Made by a program: the position numbers and the translations under genes. The notes beneath the pieces are model-generated. The model was not told where the DNA came from. It worked only from the letters and a program-made list of their open reading frames with translations, and did no database searches. From Pseudomonas poae (GTDB taxonomy: Bacteria > Pseudomonadota > Gammaproteobacteria > Pseudomonadales > Pseudomonadaceae): DNA of 64,000 nucleotides. Positions 29,524-39,101 of the stretch are shown one piece after another. Position 1 is the first letter of the stretch. Every line of letters starts with the position of its first letter. Location of the stretch: positions 6,548,001-6,612,000 of the forward strand of contig CP110972.1 of the NCBI GenBank assembly GCA_028869255.1. Direction: 5' to 3'.

Positions 29524-29800
29524 GGCGCTGCTGCTGATCCTCGCGCTGCAACTGGCCGGTTGCGCCACGGCGCGCACGCTGGACGCTGCCCAGCCCGGCG
29601 CGCCGGTGGTGTATGCCGGCACGCGCCTGGACTTGTATGCGATTAACGGCGGCTGTTGCGCCAAGGACCGGTTCGGCGCCGAAGCGCCGAGCTATCCGCA
29701 CGTGGACCTGCCGGCCAGCGCGCTGCTCGACACCTTGCTGTTGCCGCTCTCGGTGTTGACGGTGCTGGGGGTTGGGTTCAACGCAACGGGCGGGCTTTAG
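29516..29800 (+). CDS. Small YceK/YidQ-family lipoprotein
   Basis: A 94-aa protein with a lipoprotein signal ending LQLAGC (Cys15). Two further cysteines (GGCCAKDRF) and [17 protein letters not shown] are typical of YceK/YidQ lipoproteins, whose function is not known. It starts within the ubiX end. Its last codons were copied in the tandem duplication that follows. Confidence 0.85.
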   Translation: MNKALLLILALQLAGCATARTLDAAQPGAPVVYAGTRLDLYAINGGCCAKDRFGAEAPSYPHVDLPASALLDTLLLPLSVLTVLGVGFNATGGL

Positions 29801-29821
29801 ATAGCGGGTGCCTGTGCTGGC

Positions 29822-29893
29822 CTCATCGCAGGCAAGCCAGCTCCCACCATTGAAATGCACTCCCCTGTGGGAGCCGGGCTTGCCCGCGATGAG
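29822..29893. repeat. REP inverted pair, first duplicate
   Basis: CTCATCGCAGGCAAGCCAGC with its near-complement around a short loop, inside copy one of the tandem duplication. Confidence 0.85.
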
Positions 29894-29980
29894 GCCCGCC
29901 TGGTCAGCGCAGGACTGTTTGCCGAGCTCCATCACGCGCACGCAACGGGCGGGCTTTAGATAGCGGGTGCCTGTGCTGGC

Positions 29981-30052
29981 CTCATCGCAGGCAAGCCAGC
30001 TCCCACCATTGGAATGCATTCCCCTGTGGGAGCCGGGCTTGCCCGCGATGAG
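29981..30052. repeat. REP inverted pair, second duplicate
   Basis: The same element 159 bp further on, differing by two bases in the loop, inside copy two of the tandem duplication. Confidence 0.85.
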
Positions 30053-30073
30053 GCCCGCCCGGCCGGCACAGGA

Positions 30074-30715
30074 CTATTTGCCGAGCTTGCGCAGTTCATC
30101 CGACTCCACCACGCGCACGCCGTCTTGCTCTTCCAGCGCCAGGCGCCACATGGCTCGGGCGAGTTCGCACACTTCAATGCCGTGGTACTTGCCCGGAATC
30201 AAACGTGACAGCGGCCCGGCCAATTGCTCGCTCAGGCGTGGTTCGAGCCGTTCTCCCAGCAACAGCGATGGCCGCACGATGGTCAATTGCGGCCAATCCT
30301 GGGCTTTGAGCGCTTGTTCCATCTCGCCTTTGACGCGGTTGTAGAAGATCGAGGATTTCGGGTCGGCGCCAATTGCGCTGATCACGATCAGGTGCCGCGC
30401 ACCCATTTCCCGTGCGCGTTTGGCGAACGCCACGACCATGTCCAGGTCCACGGCGCGGAAGGCCGCTTCGGAACCTGCCCGTTTGAGGGTGGTGCCCAGG
30501 CAGCAGAAAGCGATGTCCACGCGGCCGCTCAGTTGCGGCAGGAACACGGCCGGGTCGCCTACCGGGTTTTCCAGGTGCGGGTGTTCAGCCAGCGGCTTGC
30601 GGCTGGGTGCCAGCACGCGGGTTACCGTGGGTTCGTTGAGGAGGCGGTCGAGCAGGTGTTCGCCGGTAAGGCCAGAGGCGCCGGCGAGCAAGATATGCTG
30701 CGGTGTCAGGTACAT
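30074..30715 (-). CDS. NAD(P)-binding oxidoreductase, atypical SDR (HTATIP2-like)
   Basis: A 213-aa Rossmann protein. The NAD(P) loop is [40 protein letters not shown] and [25 protein letters not shown] are characteristic of the TIP30/YwnB-like atypical SDRs. The substrate is unknown. Its 3' end ([10 protein letters not shown]) lies in the second duplicate; a shortened copy of the same end is seen in the first. Confidence 0.88.
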   Translation of the reverse strand: MYLTPQHILLAGASGLTGEHLLDRLLNEPTVTRVLAPSRKPLAEHPHLENPVGDPAVFLPQLSGRVDIAFCCLGTTLKRAGSEAAFRAVDLDMVVAFAKRAREMGARHLIVISAIGADPKSSIFYNRVKGEMEQALKAQDWPQLTIVRPSLLLGERLEPRLSEQLAGPLSRLIPGKYHGIEVCELARAMWRLALEEQDGVRVVESDELRKLGK

Positions 30716-30744
30716 GGTGTTTCCCCCTTGTTACACGTTACAGC

Positions 30745-32463
30745 TTAGTTGCCTTTGGCTTCCTTGCTATTCATTGAGACGCTTTCGAGCGCCTTTCGTG
30801 CCTGCTGCTTGCGTAATAGTTGCCAGTGGGCGATCACGCCTTTAGGGGCCCAGATCTGCGGCTCGGAGGCTTCGAAGTTGTCCGCCTGTTCGCGTTCGGT
30901 CACATGCAGCTGCGCCAGCTTGAAGGCTTGCTGCAGGTCATCGGTCTGGTTGAAGGCTTGGGCGAAGAGGGCGTCGCCGAAGTAGGTGAAGTCGGCCTCT
31001 TCGGAGCAACCGAAGGACACGCGGTCGGCCCGTGAGGCGGTCATGATCAGCGTGCGCTCGTCTTTGAGCGCGGGGATGAACCCGCCGGAATAGCAGGCGG
31101 AAATCACGATGATCTTGTCGCGGTTTTTCAGTGGCGTAAGCACGGCCGCCAGCTCATCGGCCGGCAGGTCGGCCAGCTCCATGCGCGGCTGGTCCAGCAC
31201 CAGTTCATGCTCGTGGGTGCCGTGGCTGGTCAGGTAGATAAACACCAGGTCTTCCGGCCCCGTGCGTTCGGCCAGGGTTTGCACGGCGCGACGCAGGCTC
31301 TCGCGGGTGGCCATCGGACGGTCGGCGACATGGTCGCGGTGGTTGACCAGGCGAACCTGCCCACGGGCGCCGAAGCGGGTGGCGAGCATATTGCTGACGT
31401 AATCGGCTTCGCGCAGGAACACGCTTTGTTTACCGTCACCGGCCAGCACCAGGGTGTACAGCTCTACGGCGGGGGTGGAAGCGGGCACAGCGGCAAGCGC
31501 GGCATCGAGCAAGCGGCCCTGGGCCAGTACGCCGATTTCCAGCGGGTCGGGCAGCAGCTTGCCGTCGGCGTCACGCACGCGCATGCCGTTGACCCACGTG
31601 CCGGCCTGCACGGTGCCATCGGTGAGCACAAGCGTGCCTTTGCCCTGGTAGCTGTCGCTGTCGAAGCCGCCGATATAGAAGCTGCCGTCGGTGAGGTTCA
31701 GGCGGCCTTCGCCGGTAAAGCGCCAGTCGGCGAACTGGCCGACGTAATGGCTGCCGTCCACGCCGATCAACTCGCCCTTGCCGCTCAGCGCGCCCTCCTT
31801 GAACTGGCCGATCCACACATCGCCGTCAGCGTTTTCGTAGCGGCCCTTGCCGTTGAGCTGGTTCTGTTTGAACTGGCCGACATAGATGTCGCCGTCTGCG
31901 CTGTTGAATGTGCCGTTGCCTTCCAGCTGGCCATCCACGAAGTGGCCGCTGAACTGGTTGCCGCTGTCGTCGTTGCGCTGGCCTTCGCCATTCGGCTTGC
32001 CGTGGGCGAACTGGCCCTGGTACTGGCTGCCGTCGGCCAGTTCGAGGCGGCCGAGGCCGGAGTACTGGTCGTCCTTGAACTCGCCGCGATAGGTCATCTG
32101 CCCCTCTTTGAGGGTGCCTTCGCCGTTGCGCCGACCGTTCTTGAACCCGCCTACATAATGGCTGCCGGCTGTGGTCAGGCTGCCCTGGCCGTCGAACAGG
32201 CCCTGCTGGAACTGGCCTTTATAGACTTCGCCATTGCTGCCATGCCATTCGCCCTGGCCATGCCACTGGCCTTTGTCGAACTGCCCGGCGTACCAGCTGC
32301 CGTTGGGGTAGTCGACGCGGCCCTGGCCTTGCAGCAAGCCATTGACCACATCGCCACGGTAGCGCCCGCCATCGGGCAGGCGCGCATCGGGCGGCAACAG
32401 CGATTCGCCATCTCCGCAAGCGGTGAGCAACAGGGCAAGGGCAAGGGGGGCGAGTGGGCGCAT
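30745..32463 (-). CDS. Lipoprotein with 11 MORN repeats and a C13 (caspase-fold) peptidase domain
   Basis: About 572 aa from ATG 32463, which gives a lipoprotein signal (LALALLLTAC). Residues ~30-290 are about eleven MORN repeats of 23 residues (e.g. YVGQFKQNQLNGKGRYENADG). The C-terminal half is a clan CD cysteine peptidase: His414 in YLTSHGTHEHE and Cys457 in VISACYSGGF, spaced 43 residues, the legumain/caspase dyad. It should be anchored to the outer or inner membrane facing the periplasm. Substrate and role are unknown. It stands alone with MaoC upstream. An ATG at 32514 would hide the signal peptide. Confidence 0.88.
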   Translation of the reverse strand: MRPLAPLALALLLTACGDGESLLPPDARLPDGGRYRGDVVNGLLQGQGRVDYPNGSWYAGQFDKGQWHGQGEWHGSNGEVYKGQFQQGLFDGQGSLTTAGSHYVGGFKNGRRNGEGTLKEGQMTYRGEFKDDQYSGLGRLELADGSQYQGQFAHGKPNGEGQRNDDSGNQFSGHFVDGQLEGNGTFNSADGDIYVGQFKQNQLNGKGRYENADGDVWIGQFKEGALSGKGELIGVDGSHYVGQFADWRFTGEGRLNLTDGSFYIGGFDSDSYQGKGTLVLTDGTVQAGTWVNGMRVRDADGKLLPDPLEIGVLAQGRLLDAALAAVPASTPAVELYTLVLAGDGKQSVFLREADYVSNMLATRFGARGQVRLVNHRDHVADRPMATRESLRRAVQTLAERTGPEDLVFIYLTSHGTHEHELVLDQPRMELADLPADELAAVLTPLKNRDKIIVISACYSGGFIPALKDERTLIMTASRADRVSFGCSEEADFTYFGDALFAQAFNQTDDLQQAFKLAQLHVTEREQADNFEASEPQIWAPKGVIAHWQLLRKQQARKALESVSMNSKEAKGN

Positions 32464-32530
32464 AGCGGGTTCCGGATAATTGAGCGCCGAGTATGCCGCA
32501 GCTGCGAGTTTCATACATAAATTTACATAA

Positions 32531-32561
32531 CCTGTGGTGAGGTTTATGTCCCCACCACAGG
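32531..32561 (-). terminator. Hairpin after the MaoC gene
   Basis: CCTGTGGTG and CACCACAGG form a perfect 9-bp stem with a 13-base loop. On the minus strand an AT-rich stretch follows, without a clean T run. Confidence 0.45.
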
Positions 32562-32568
32562 CATGGGC

Positions 32569-33024
32569 TTACACGAAGTAAAGCGACAGCGACTCAGCCA
32601 CGTAAGCCGGTTTTTCCTGGCCCTCGATTTCCAGGGTGGCAGTGGCCTTGAGCAACCATTGGCCGGGTTTTTTCTCGGTGACGTCGGTCAGGGTCACGTT
32701 CAGGCGCACCTTGGAGTTGACCTTCACCGGCTGGATAAAGCGCACGCTGTCCAAGCCGTAGTTGACGGCCATCTTCAAGCCATCGGGCACGATCAGGATA
32801 TCCTCCATCAGCTTGGGCATCAGCGACAGCGACAGGAACCCGTGGGCGATGGTGCTGCCGAACGGCGTTTGCGCGGCCTTGACCGGGTCGACATGGATGA
32901 ACTGATGATCGCCGGTGGCCTCGGCGAACAGGTTGATACGCGCCTGGTCGATGGTGAGCCATTCGGAACGTCCCAGTTCCTTGCCGACATAGTCTTTGAG
33001 CTGCGCTACGGGTACATAGGGCAT
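32569..33024 (-). CDS. MaoC-family hydratase/dehydratase
   Basis: A 151-aa single hot-dog-fold protein from ATG 33024 (MPYVPVAQLKDYVGKELG). The hydratase-2 motif is clear: FAEATGDHQFIHVDP with the catalytic Asp/His, then PFGSTIAHGFLSLSLMPKL. Members hydrate enoyl-CoA or related thioesters, as in PHA or fatty acid routes; the exact substrate is not known. Confidence 0.92.
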   Translation of the reverse strand: MPYVPVAQLKDYVGKELGRSEWLTIDQARINLFAEATGDHQFIHVDPVKAAQTPFGSTIAHGFLSLSLMPKLMEDILIVPDGLKMAVNYGLDSVRFIQPVKVNSKVRLNVTLTDVTEKKPGQWLLKATATLEIEGQEKPAYVAESLSLYFV

Positions 33025-33154
33025 TGCGTCTCTCCTTGGTTCATCGGTGCTGTTTTTTATGGGTTGCAGAGAACCAATGTAGATCATCATGGGCAACCAG
33101 CTCGGTCAACCCACCATGCTTTTGGCGAATGCCGAAGCATAGGGCGGGCATGCT

Positions 33155-33160
33155 TATAAT
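33155..33160 (+). promoter_or_regulatory. -10 box upstream of the lrgA-like gene
   Basis: TATAAT 29 bp before the ATG at 33189, with no good -35 in place. Confidence 0.4.
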
Positions 33161-33188
33161 GCGGGCGGGCTTTAAGGGGGGAGAACGG

Positions 33189-33542
33189 ATGCTGTTACGC
33201 GGGCTGACATGGCTGGTGTTGTTTCAATTGATCGGCACGGCGATCAACCATTTGCTGCTGCCGGTACTGCCGGGGCCGATCATCGGCCTGCTGCTGATGC
33301 TGGGCTACCTGGTGTGGCGCGGCGAAGTCGGCGAGCCGTTGAGCCTGGCAGCCGGCAGCCTGTTGCGCTACTTGCCGTTGCTGCTGGTGCCGCCGGCGGT
33401 GGGGGTGATGGTGTATGCCAAGGACATTGCCGCCGACTTCTGGGCCATCGTCGGCGCGCTGGTGCTGTCGCTGGTGATCGCCATGGGCTTTGTCGGTGTG
33501 CTGATGCAGCACCTGGTCAAGCGCAAGGAGAAGGATCAATGA
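33189..33542 (+). CDS. CidA/LrgA-family membrane protein
   Basis: A 117-aa protein with four membrane segments and the family signature LPVLPGPIIGLLLML, LLVPPAVGVMVY. CidA/LrgA proteins act with a CidB/LrgB partner in holin-like control of murein hydrolase activity or in transport of small acids. Start ATG 33189 has the purine-rich AAGGGGGGAG in front. The stop overlaps the lrgB-like gene. Confidence 0.9.
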   Translation: MLLRGLTWLVLFQLIGTAINHLLLPVLPGPIIGLLLMLGYLVWRGEVGEPLSLAAGSLLRYLPLLLVPPAVGVMVYAKDIAADFWAIVGALVLSLVIAMGFVGVLMQHLVKRKEKDQ

Positions 33543-34255
33543 TGGTCGACTGGCACGGCGCGTGGGTCGCAGTGATTCATCATCCCCTGTTCGGCATCGG
33601 CATCACCCTCGGTGCCTACCAACTGGTGCTGGCCGGTTTCGAGAAAACCCGCTGGATTTTCCTGCAGCCGGTGCTGGTGTCGATGCTGCTGGTGATCGGC
33701 GTGTTGCTCAGCTGCGGCCTGAGCTACGCCGAATACCGCAAAAGCACCGAGATCATGGGCATCCTGCTCGGCCCCGCGACGGTGGCCCTGGCGGTGCCGC
33801 TATATTTGAACCTGCGGCGGATTCGCCAATTGTTCTGGCCGATTTTTACTACGCTGGTGATAGGCGGCGTACTGGCAACCGGCCTGTGTGTCCTGCTGGG
33901 TTGGTGGTTCGGCGCTGAACACATGATGCTGATGACCATGGCGCCCAAGTCGGTGACCTCGCCGATTGCCATGCTGGTGGCCGAGCAGATAGGCGGCGTG
34001 GCCGCGTTGGCGGCGGTGTTTGTGCTGATCACCGGGGTGGTCGGCGCGATGATCGGTCCGGCGTACCTGTCGCGCCTGGGTGTGCACAGCCCCGAGGCAC
34101 GCGGCATGGCCCTGGGCATGACCGCTCATGCCGTCGGCACCTCGGTGGCCCTGCAGGAAAGCGAAGAGTGCGGCGCCTTTGCAGCGCTGGCCATGAGTCT
34201 GATGGGCGTGGCCACGGCGGTGTCTTTGCCGCTGGCTGTGTCGGTGATTGTTTAA
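33539..34255 (+). CDS. CidB/LrgB-family membrane protein
   Basis: A 238-aa polytopic membrane protein, the partner of the upstream LrgA-like protein. Family blocks: EIMGILLGPATVALAVPLY, MAPKSVTSPIAMLVAEQIGG and GMTAHAVGTSVALQ with conserved Thr/Ser and His. Start at 33539 overlaps the upstream stop (ATGA). Confidence 0.93.
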   Translation: MMVDWHGAWVAVIHHPLFGIGITLGAYQLVLAGFEKTRWIFLQPVLVSMLLVIGVLLSCGLSYAEYRKSTEIMGILLGPATVALAVPLYLNLRRIRQLFWPIFTTLVIGGVLATGLCVLLGWWFGAEHMMLMTMAPKSVTSPIAMLVAEQIGGVAALAAVFVLITGVVGAMIGPAYLSRLGVHSPEARGMALGMTAHAVGTSVALQESEECGAFAALAMSLMGVATAVSLPLAVSVIV

Positions 34256-34276
34256 ACCGGGTTTAAGGAAACCTTT

Positions 34277-34867
34277 ATGAGTCTGGCGCTGTTCCCGCTC
34301 AATACCGTGCTGTTCCCTGGCTGCACCCTCGATTTGCAACTGTTCGAGGCGCGCTACCTGGACATGATCAGCCGCTGCATGAAAAAGGGCGAAAGCTTCG
34401 GCGTGGTGTGCATCCTCGATGGTCAGGAAGTGGGCATGGCCCCGGATGGCTACGCGCTGATCGGTTGCGAAGCGCTGATCCGCGACTTCAAACAGCAGGA
34501 CAACGGCCTGCTGGGGATTCGCGTCGAAGGCGGGCGGCGCTTCCGGGTGCGCGACGCCGGCGTGCAGAAGGACCAACTGCTGGTGGCCGAGGTGCAATGG
34601 CTCGAAGAACTGCCGGACCAGCCGCTGGAAGAAGAGGACGCCGACCTGTTGGCCTTGCTCCAGGCCCTGGCCGAGCACCCGATGGTCGCCTCGCTGGACA
34701 TGGGCGCGCACGCCGACGGCCAGCAAGCCCTGGGCAACCAGTTGGCGTATCTGCTGCCGTTTACCGAGGCCGACAAGATCGACCTGCTGCAACTCGACGA
34801 CCCTCAGCAGCGGCTGGATGCTATCCAGATGCTGCTCGACGAGTTACAGGGCGAACTCTTCACTTAA
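34277..34867 (+). CDS. LON peptidase substrate-binding domain protein
   Basis: A 196-aa stand-alone Lon N-terminal (PUA-like) domain: LALFPLNTVLFPGCTLDL, FEARYLDMISRCM, GRRFRVRD. There is no AAA+ or protease domain. The role is unknown; such proteins are common in Proteobacteria and sit apart from lon itself. It is convergent with, and overlaps by 4 bases, the DedA-PAP2 gene. Confidence 0.9.
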   Translation: MSLALFPLNTVLFPGCTLDLQLFEARYLDMISRCMKKGESFGVVCILDGQEVGMAPDGYALIGCEALIRDFKQQDNGLLGIRVEGGRRFRVRDAGVQKDQLLVAEVQWLEELPDQPLEEEDADLLALLQALAEHPMVASLDMGAHADGQQALGNQLAYLLPFTEADKIDLLQLDDPQQRLDAIQMLLDELQGELFT

Positions 34868-36179
34868 TAGGCATAGCGCAGCAGGGCGTGGGAGGTGCCG
34901 GTGAGGGCGATAAAGCCCAGCACCGCCACCAGCGTCGGAAGCAACAGCCACCACGTCTTTTGCGACATCGCCGGCAACGGGCTTCGATACTGGTTGAGGG
35001 TCAGGCTGAAGGCGCACACGGTCATTGCCAGCAGCGTGCCGGCCAGAATATCCGTAGGCCAATGCGCGCCGAGGTAAACCCGCGACAGCGCAATGAATGC
35101 TGCGGGAATGCAGCCCATCAGCATCCAGGTCAGGCGCAGCCGCGTGGGTTGCCCGCGACCGGCCAACACCGCCAGCGCCAGGAAAAACGCAAACGCCCCG
35201 GAGGCATGGCCGCTGGGCATGCTGAAACTGGTCAGCGGGTCTGTAAGAATTTCCGGGCGGCCCCGTGCGAAAAACAGCTTGGTGCCGGTGTTGATCAGCG
35301 CCGCTCCCGCCAGGGTGACGCCCACAAACACCGCATGCCGCCATTGCCGCGCCAGTAACAGCAGGCCGGTAAACACGGCGCTGGCGACAAACATCTTCTT
35401 GAACTCGCCCAGTTGGGTGATCCGCACCATCACCTCGTCCAGCCACGGGCTGCGATGCTCTTGCACCAGTGCGCTGAGGCCCTGGTCGAAGTCATTGAGG
35501 TGCGGGTAGCCGATAAACAAGGCGATCAAGAGCACCAGGCTGGCGCAACCGATCCACAGCGTGGTGCGGCGATGGCCACGCAGGCTGCTGTTCAAGCTCA
35601 GCCCCACGACCACCGCGAGGCAGGCGGCGACGATCCCCGCTTCCGGCCAGAAGCCTTCCGGCAACGGCAGGCGGAACGCGGCGCCGGTGGCCCAGCCCGG
35701 CAGCAGATAGGCCACCGACCAGCCGGCAGCGGCGAGGACGCTCACGGCGGCGAAACGCGGGAAGGGCATGTCGCACATGCCAGCCACCATCGGCAGCATC
35801 GGGCGCAAGGGGCCGATGAAGCGTCCTACCAGCAGGCTGGCGATCCCGTACTTGTGGAAGTAGGTCTCCGCGCCATTCATCCATTCCGGGTGATGACGCA
35901 GGCCCGGCAGGCGCCGAATGTTCTGATGGAAATGCCTGCCCAGGTAGTAGGAAACCCCGTCGCCCAATAACCCCCGAGGAACCCCAGTAACAGGGTTTCA
36001 CTCAAGGACAGCGCCCCACTGCCGGCCAGCGCCGCAATGGCAAACAGCAATACCGTGCCGGGCACGATCAGCCCGGCAATGGCCAGGCATTCCACGCACG
36101 CGACGATAAATACCGCGACCGCCAGCCATTGCGGGTTCAGGGTCAGCCAGCCGGTGATGCTATCGAGCCATTGGCCCAT
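34864..36179 (-). CDS. DedA-PAP2 bifunctional membrane phosphatase, with a 1-base deletion near codon 68
   Basis: A two-domain membrane protein. The N-terminal DedA/VTT domain has CLAIAGLIVPGTVLLFAIAAL and VGRFIGPLRPMLPMVAGM; the C-terminal PAP2 phosphatase has SFSMPSGHASGAFAF and SRVYLGAHWPTDILAG. Members act on undecaprenyl- or lipid-phosphate-type substrates. The frame breaks in the run at 35971-35975 (CCCCC; G5 on the coding strand); one more G restores GGLLGDGVSYYLG and a 438-aa product. The stop overlaps the LON-domain gene. Confidence 0.87.
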
Positions 36180-36261
36180 AAAACGTCACTCCATCTATGT
36201 AATGCGAATTCTGAGTCAGCGAAGTTCCACTGTGGAATTGCTGTGCTGCCGGTCTCTGTGT

Positions 36262-36948
36262 TCAATCAAATAAAAAATAATCGCGACCTTCGACCTGGCC
36301 TCGGCGCAGCGGGTTCCGCGTGCAATAGGGCGCATAGCCAGCATCGACGAAGCGGTACATCAGATGCTCATCGCGCCCACTGGGAATGCCCAGGCGAGTG
36401 GTCTGAATAATCTGAGTGGGTGCCTGGCCCACGTCTTCGACGTAAAGCAATTTCTGATCGAAACGCTTGGCGTCCCACATCGGCACTTTCAAACCCAGGG
36501 CTTTGCACAGCAGGGTCTGGCCGGCGCAGAGTTTATGCGAGGGGCGCGGGTGGCCATTGGCGTCCGGGTTGTTCAGCAGCATCTGCGCCAGGCTGGCCGG
36601 CCCGGAGATTTCATCGACCCAGGGATAAGCCGATTTGATCAGAACGGCGTTGCCCGGGCCGTGGGCGCTGAAGTTCAGCGAATCACCGCCACGGGCGTAG
36701 TACATGTAGATGTGTCCGCCATCCAGAAACAAAGCCTTACGCTTTTCTGTGTAGCCGAGTGAGGCGTGGCTGCCTTTTTCGGCCACGTAATAGGCTTCGG
36801 TTTCGATAATTCGCGCTGAAAGCCAGATATCGCCGACACGATGGCGTATGACTTTTCCGAGCAATTCGCGCGCGAGTAATTGTGCATCGCGGTCGAAGAA
36901 GCCGTCGGGCAGGGCGCTGGCGGGAAGTTGCGGGGTAAAACCGGACAT
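36262..36948 (-). CDS. mpg: DNA-3-methyladenine glycosylase (Mpg/AAG family)
   Basis: A 228-aa base-excision glycosylase of the mammalian AAG fold. Visible: ELLGKVIRH, IIETEAYYVAEKGSHAS (with the catalytic Glu), IYMYYARGGDSLNFSAHG and GPASLAQMLL. It removes alkylated purines. Start at 36948 (MSGFTPQLPASALPDGFF) is preferred to an ATG 17 codons earlier. Confidence 0.93.
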   Translation of the reverse strand: MSGFTPQLPASALPDGFFDRDAQLLARELLGKVIRHRVGDIWLSARIIETEAYYVAEKGSHASLGYTEKRKALFLDGGHIYMYYARGGDSLNFSAHGPGNAVLIKSAYPWVDEISGPASLAQMLLNNPDANGHPRPSHKLCAGQTLLCKALGLKVPMWDAKRFDQKLLYVEDVGQAPTQIIQTTRLGIPSGRDEHLMYRFVDAGYAPYCTRNPLRRGQVEGRDYFLFD

Positions 36949-37082
36949 GGCGATCAGGGTTATTACGGCTAAATGTGACGGAATAATAACAACTCCCACC
37001 TTAATTACCGCTGAACCCCAGGTTTTTACAGTTCATTTCGACCATCCGCCCCTCACCGCTGTCAGTCGGGCGGCGTCACAGC

Positions 37083-37088
37083 TATAAT
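37083..37088 (+). promoter_or_regulatory. -10 box of the proA promoter
   Basis: TATAAT 34 bp before the proA ATG. The -35 region (TGTCAG at 37060) is weak. Confidence 0.5.
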
Positions 37089-37122
37089 CTGCCGCTTTCC
37101 TCTTTGCCAAGACTCCCTGACC

Positions 37123-38388
37123 ATGACTGAGTCCGTTCTTGACTACATGACCCGCCTGGGTCGCGCTGCCCGTCAGGCCTCGCGGTTGATCGCCCGTGCG
37201 AGCACCGCGCAGAAGAACCGTGCCTTGCTGGCTGCCGCCGACGCTCTGGATGCTTCGCGCTCCGAGTTGACCGCCGCCAACGAACTGGACCTGGCCAACG
37301 GCCGCGCCAATGGCCTGGAACCGGCCTTGCTGGATCGCCTGGCGCTGACTCCGGCGCGTATCGACGACATGATCGAAGGCTTGCGTCAGGTGGCCAAACT
37401 GCCTGACCCCATCGGTGAAATCCGCGACATGCGTTACCTGCCGTCCGGCATCCAGGTCGGCAAGATGCGTGTGCCGCTGGGCGTGATCGGCATCATCTAT
37501 GAGTCGCGCCCGAACGTGACCATCGACGCCGCGAGCCTGTGCCTCAAGTCGGGCAACGCGACCATCCTGCGTGGCGGTTCCGAGGCGATCAATTCCAACC
37601 GTGCCATTGCCGCCTGCATTCAGCAGGGCCTGGCCGTGGCCGAGTTGCCGGCCGAAGTGGTGCAGGTGGTGGAAACCACCGACCGCGCCGCCGTTGGCGC
37701 GCTGATCACCATGCCGGAGTTCGTCGACGTGATCGTGCCGCGTGGTGGCAAGAGCCTGATCGAACGCGTGAGCCGCGATGCCAAGGTCCCGGTGATCAAG
37801 CACCTGGACGGCGTGTGCCACGTGTACATCGACATCGCTGCCGATATCGACAAGGCGATCCGCATCGCCGACAACGCCAAGACCCACCGCTACGCCCCGT
37901 GCAACACCATGGAAACCCTGTTGGTGCACGCCGGCATTGCCGAGCGCGTGCTGCCGCCGCTGGCTGCCATCTACCGTGACAAGGGCGTGGAGCTGCGTGG
38001 TTGCGAGCGTACCCGTGCGCTGCTGGGTGCGGACGTGATCGAGGCGACCGAGCTGGACTGGTACACCGAATACACGGCGCCGATCCTGTCGATCAAGATT
38101 GTCGACGACCTGGACGAAGCCATCGAACACATCAACACCTACGGCTCCAAGCACACCGACGCTATTGTTTCCGAGCATTTCAGCGATGCCCGGCGTTTCC
38201 TCAACGAAGTGGATTCCGCTTCGGTGATGGTCAACGCCTCGACGCGTTTTGCCGACGGCTTCGAGTATGGCCTGGGGGCGGAGATCGGTATTTCCACCGA
38301 CAAGCTCCACGCCCGCGGCCCGGTGGGCCTGGAAGGCCTGACCAGCGAGAAATACGTGGTGTTCGGCGATGGTCATGTGCGCACTTGA
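37123..38388 (+). CDS. proA: Gamma-glutamyl phosphate reductase
   Basis: ProA reduces glutamyl-5-phosphate to the semialdehyde in proline synthesis. The 421-aa protein has the aldehyde-dehydrogenase fold with [31 protein letters not shown] and the catalytic Cys in [17 protein letters not shown]. The stop overlaps nadD by one base. Confidence 0.97.
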   Translation: MTESVLDYMTRLGRAARQASRLIARASTAQKNRALLAAADALDASRSELTAANELDLANGRANGLEPALLDRLALTPARIDDMIEGLRQVAKLPDPIGEIRDMRYLPSGIQVGKMRVPLGVIGIIYESRPNVTIDAASLCLKSGNATILRGGSEAINSNRAIAACIQQGLAVAELPAEVVQVVETTDRAAVGALITMPEFVDVIVPRGGKSLIERVSRDAKVPVIKHLDGVCHVYIDIAADIDKAIRIADNAKTHRYAPCNTMETLLVHAGIAERVLPPLAAIYRDKGVELRGCERTRALLGADVIEATELDWYTEYTAPILSIKIVDDLDEAIEHINTYGSKHTDAIVSEHFSDARRFLNEVDSASVMVNASTRFADGFEYGLGAEIGISTDKLHARGPVGLEGLTSEKYVVFGDGHVRT

Positions 38389-39032
38389 TGGCTAAACGCA
38401 TCGGGCTGCTCGGCGGTACCTTCGACCCCGTGCACATCGGCCATTTGCGCAGTGCCCTGGAAGTCGCGGATGCCCTCGCGCTGGATGAGTTGCGCCTGAT
38501 CCCCAATTTCCGGCCGCCGCACCGTGATACCCCGCAGGTCTCACCGCAGCAACGCCTGGAAATGGTGCGCCTTGCCGTTACCGGCATACCGCCGCTGGTG
38601 GTGGACGATCGCGAGCTCAAGCGCGATAAACCGTCCTACACTGTGGACACCCTGGAACTGATGCGCGCCGAACTGGCCGCAGATGACCAGTTGTTTTTGC
38701 TTTTGGGCTGGGACGCATTTTGCGGCCTGCCCTCTTGGCATCGCTGGGAGGAACTCCTCCAGCATTGCCACATCCTGGTTTTGCAACGCCCGGATGCCGA
38801 CAGCGAACCGCCGGATGCCTTGCGCAACCTGCTGGCTGCGCGGTCGGTAAGTGACCCCTTGGCCCTGACCGGGCCGAACGGGAATATTGCATTCGTCTGG
38901 CAGACCCCGCTTGCGGTGTCCGCCACCCAGATCCGTCAACTGCTGGCCAGCGGGAAGTCGGTACGTTTCCTGGTGCCTGACGCGGTCCTGGCCTACATCG
39001 ATGCGCACGGGCTTTACCGTGCGTCGAACTGA
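38388..39032 (+). CDS. nadD: Nicotinate-nucleotide adenylyltransferase
   Basis: NadD adenylates nicotinate mononucleotide in NAD synthesis. 214 aa; nucleotidyltransferase motif [17 protein letters not shown] and C-terminal [21 protein letters not shown]. It starts within the proA stop, and rsfS follows after about 70 bp. Confidence 0.96.
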   Translation: MAKRIGLLGGTFDPVHIGHLRSALEVADALALDELRLIPNFRPPHRDTPQVSPQQRLEMVRLAVTGIPPLVVDDRELKRDKPSYTVDTLELMRAELAADDQLFLLLGWDAFCGLPSWHRWEELLQHCHILVLQRPDADSEPPDALRNLLAARSVSDPLALTGPNGNIAFVWQTPLAVSATQIRQLLASGKSVRFLVPDAVLAYIDAHGLYRASN

Positions 39033-39101
39033 AAAGGCGCGCTTGAACGCACGAACACTCGTGCAGCAAGCGCCCGAACATATGAGCAAAACGAGTTTTT
39101 T

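Larger units (their letters stand above)
29781..30116. repeat. Diverged tandem duplication of a convergent-gene junction
   Basis: Copy one (29781-29939, 159 bp) and copy two (29940-30116, 177 bp) are direct repeats with about eight substitutions and an 18-bp in-frame difference. Each unit contains the yceK-like 3' end, a REP pair, and the 3' end of the oxidoreductase gene. The join shares ACGC at both borders, which fits a microhomology duplication. Confidence 0.88.

Noticed and set aside
29781..30116. CRISPR-like direct repeats
   Set aside because: Only two long diverged copies with gene ends and a REP pair inside; no short repeat-spacer pattern.
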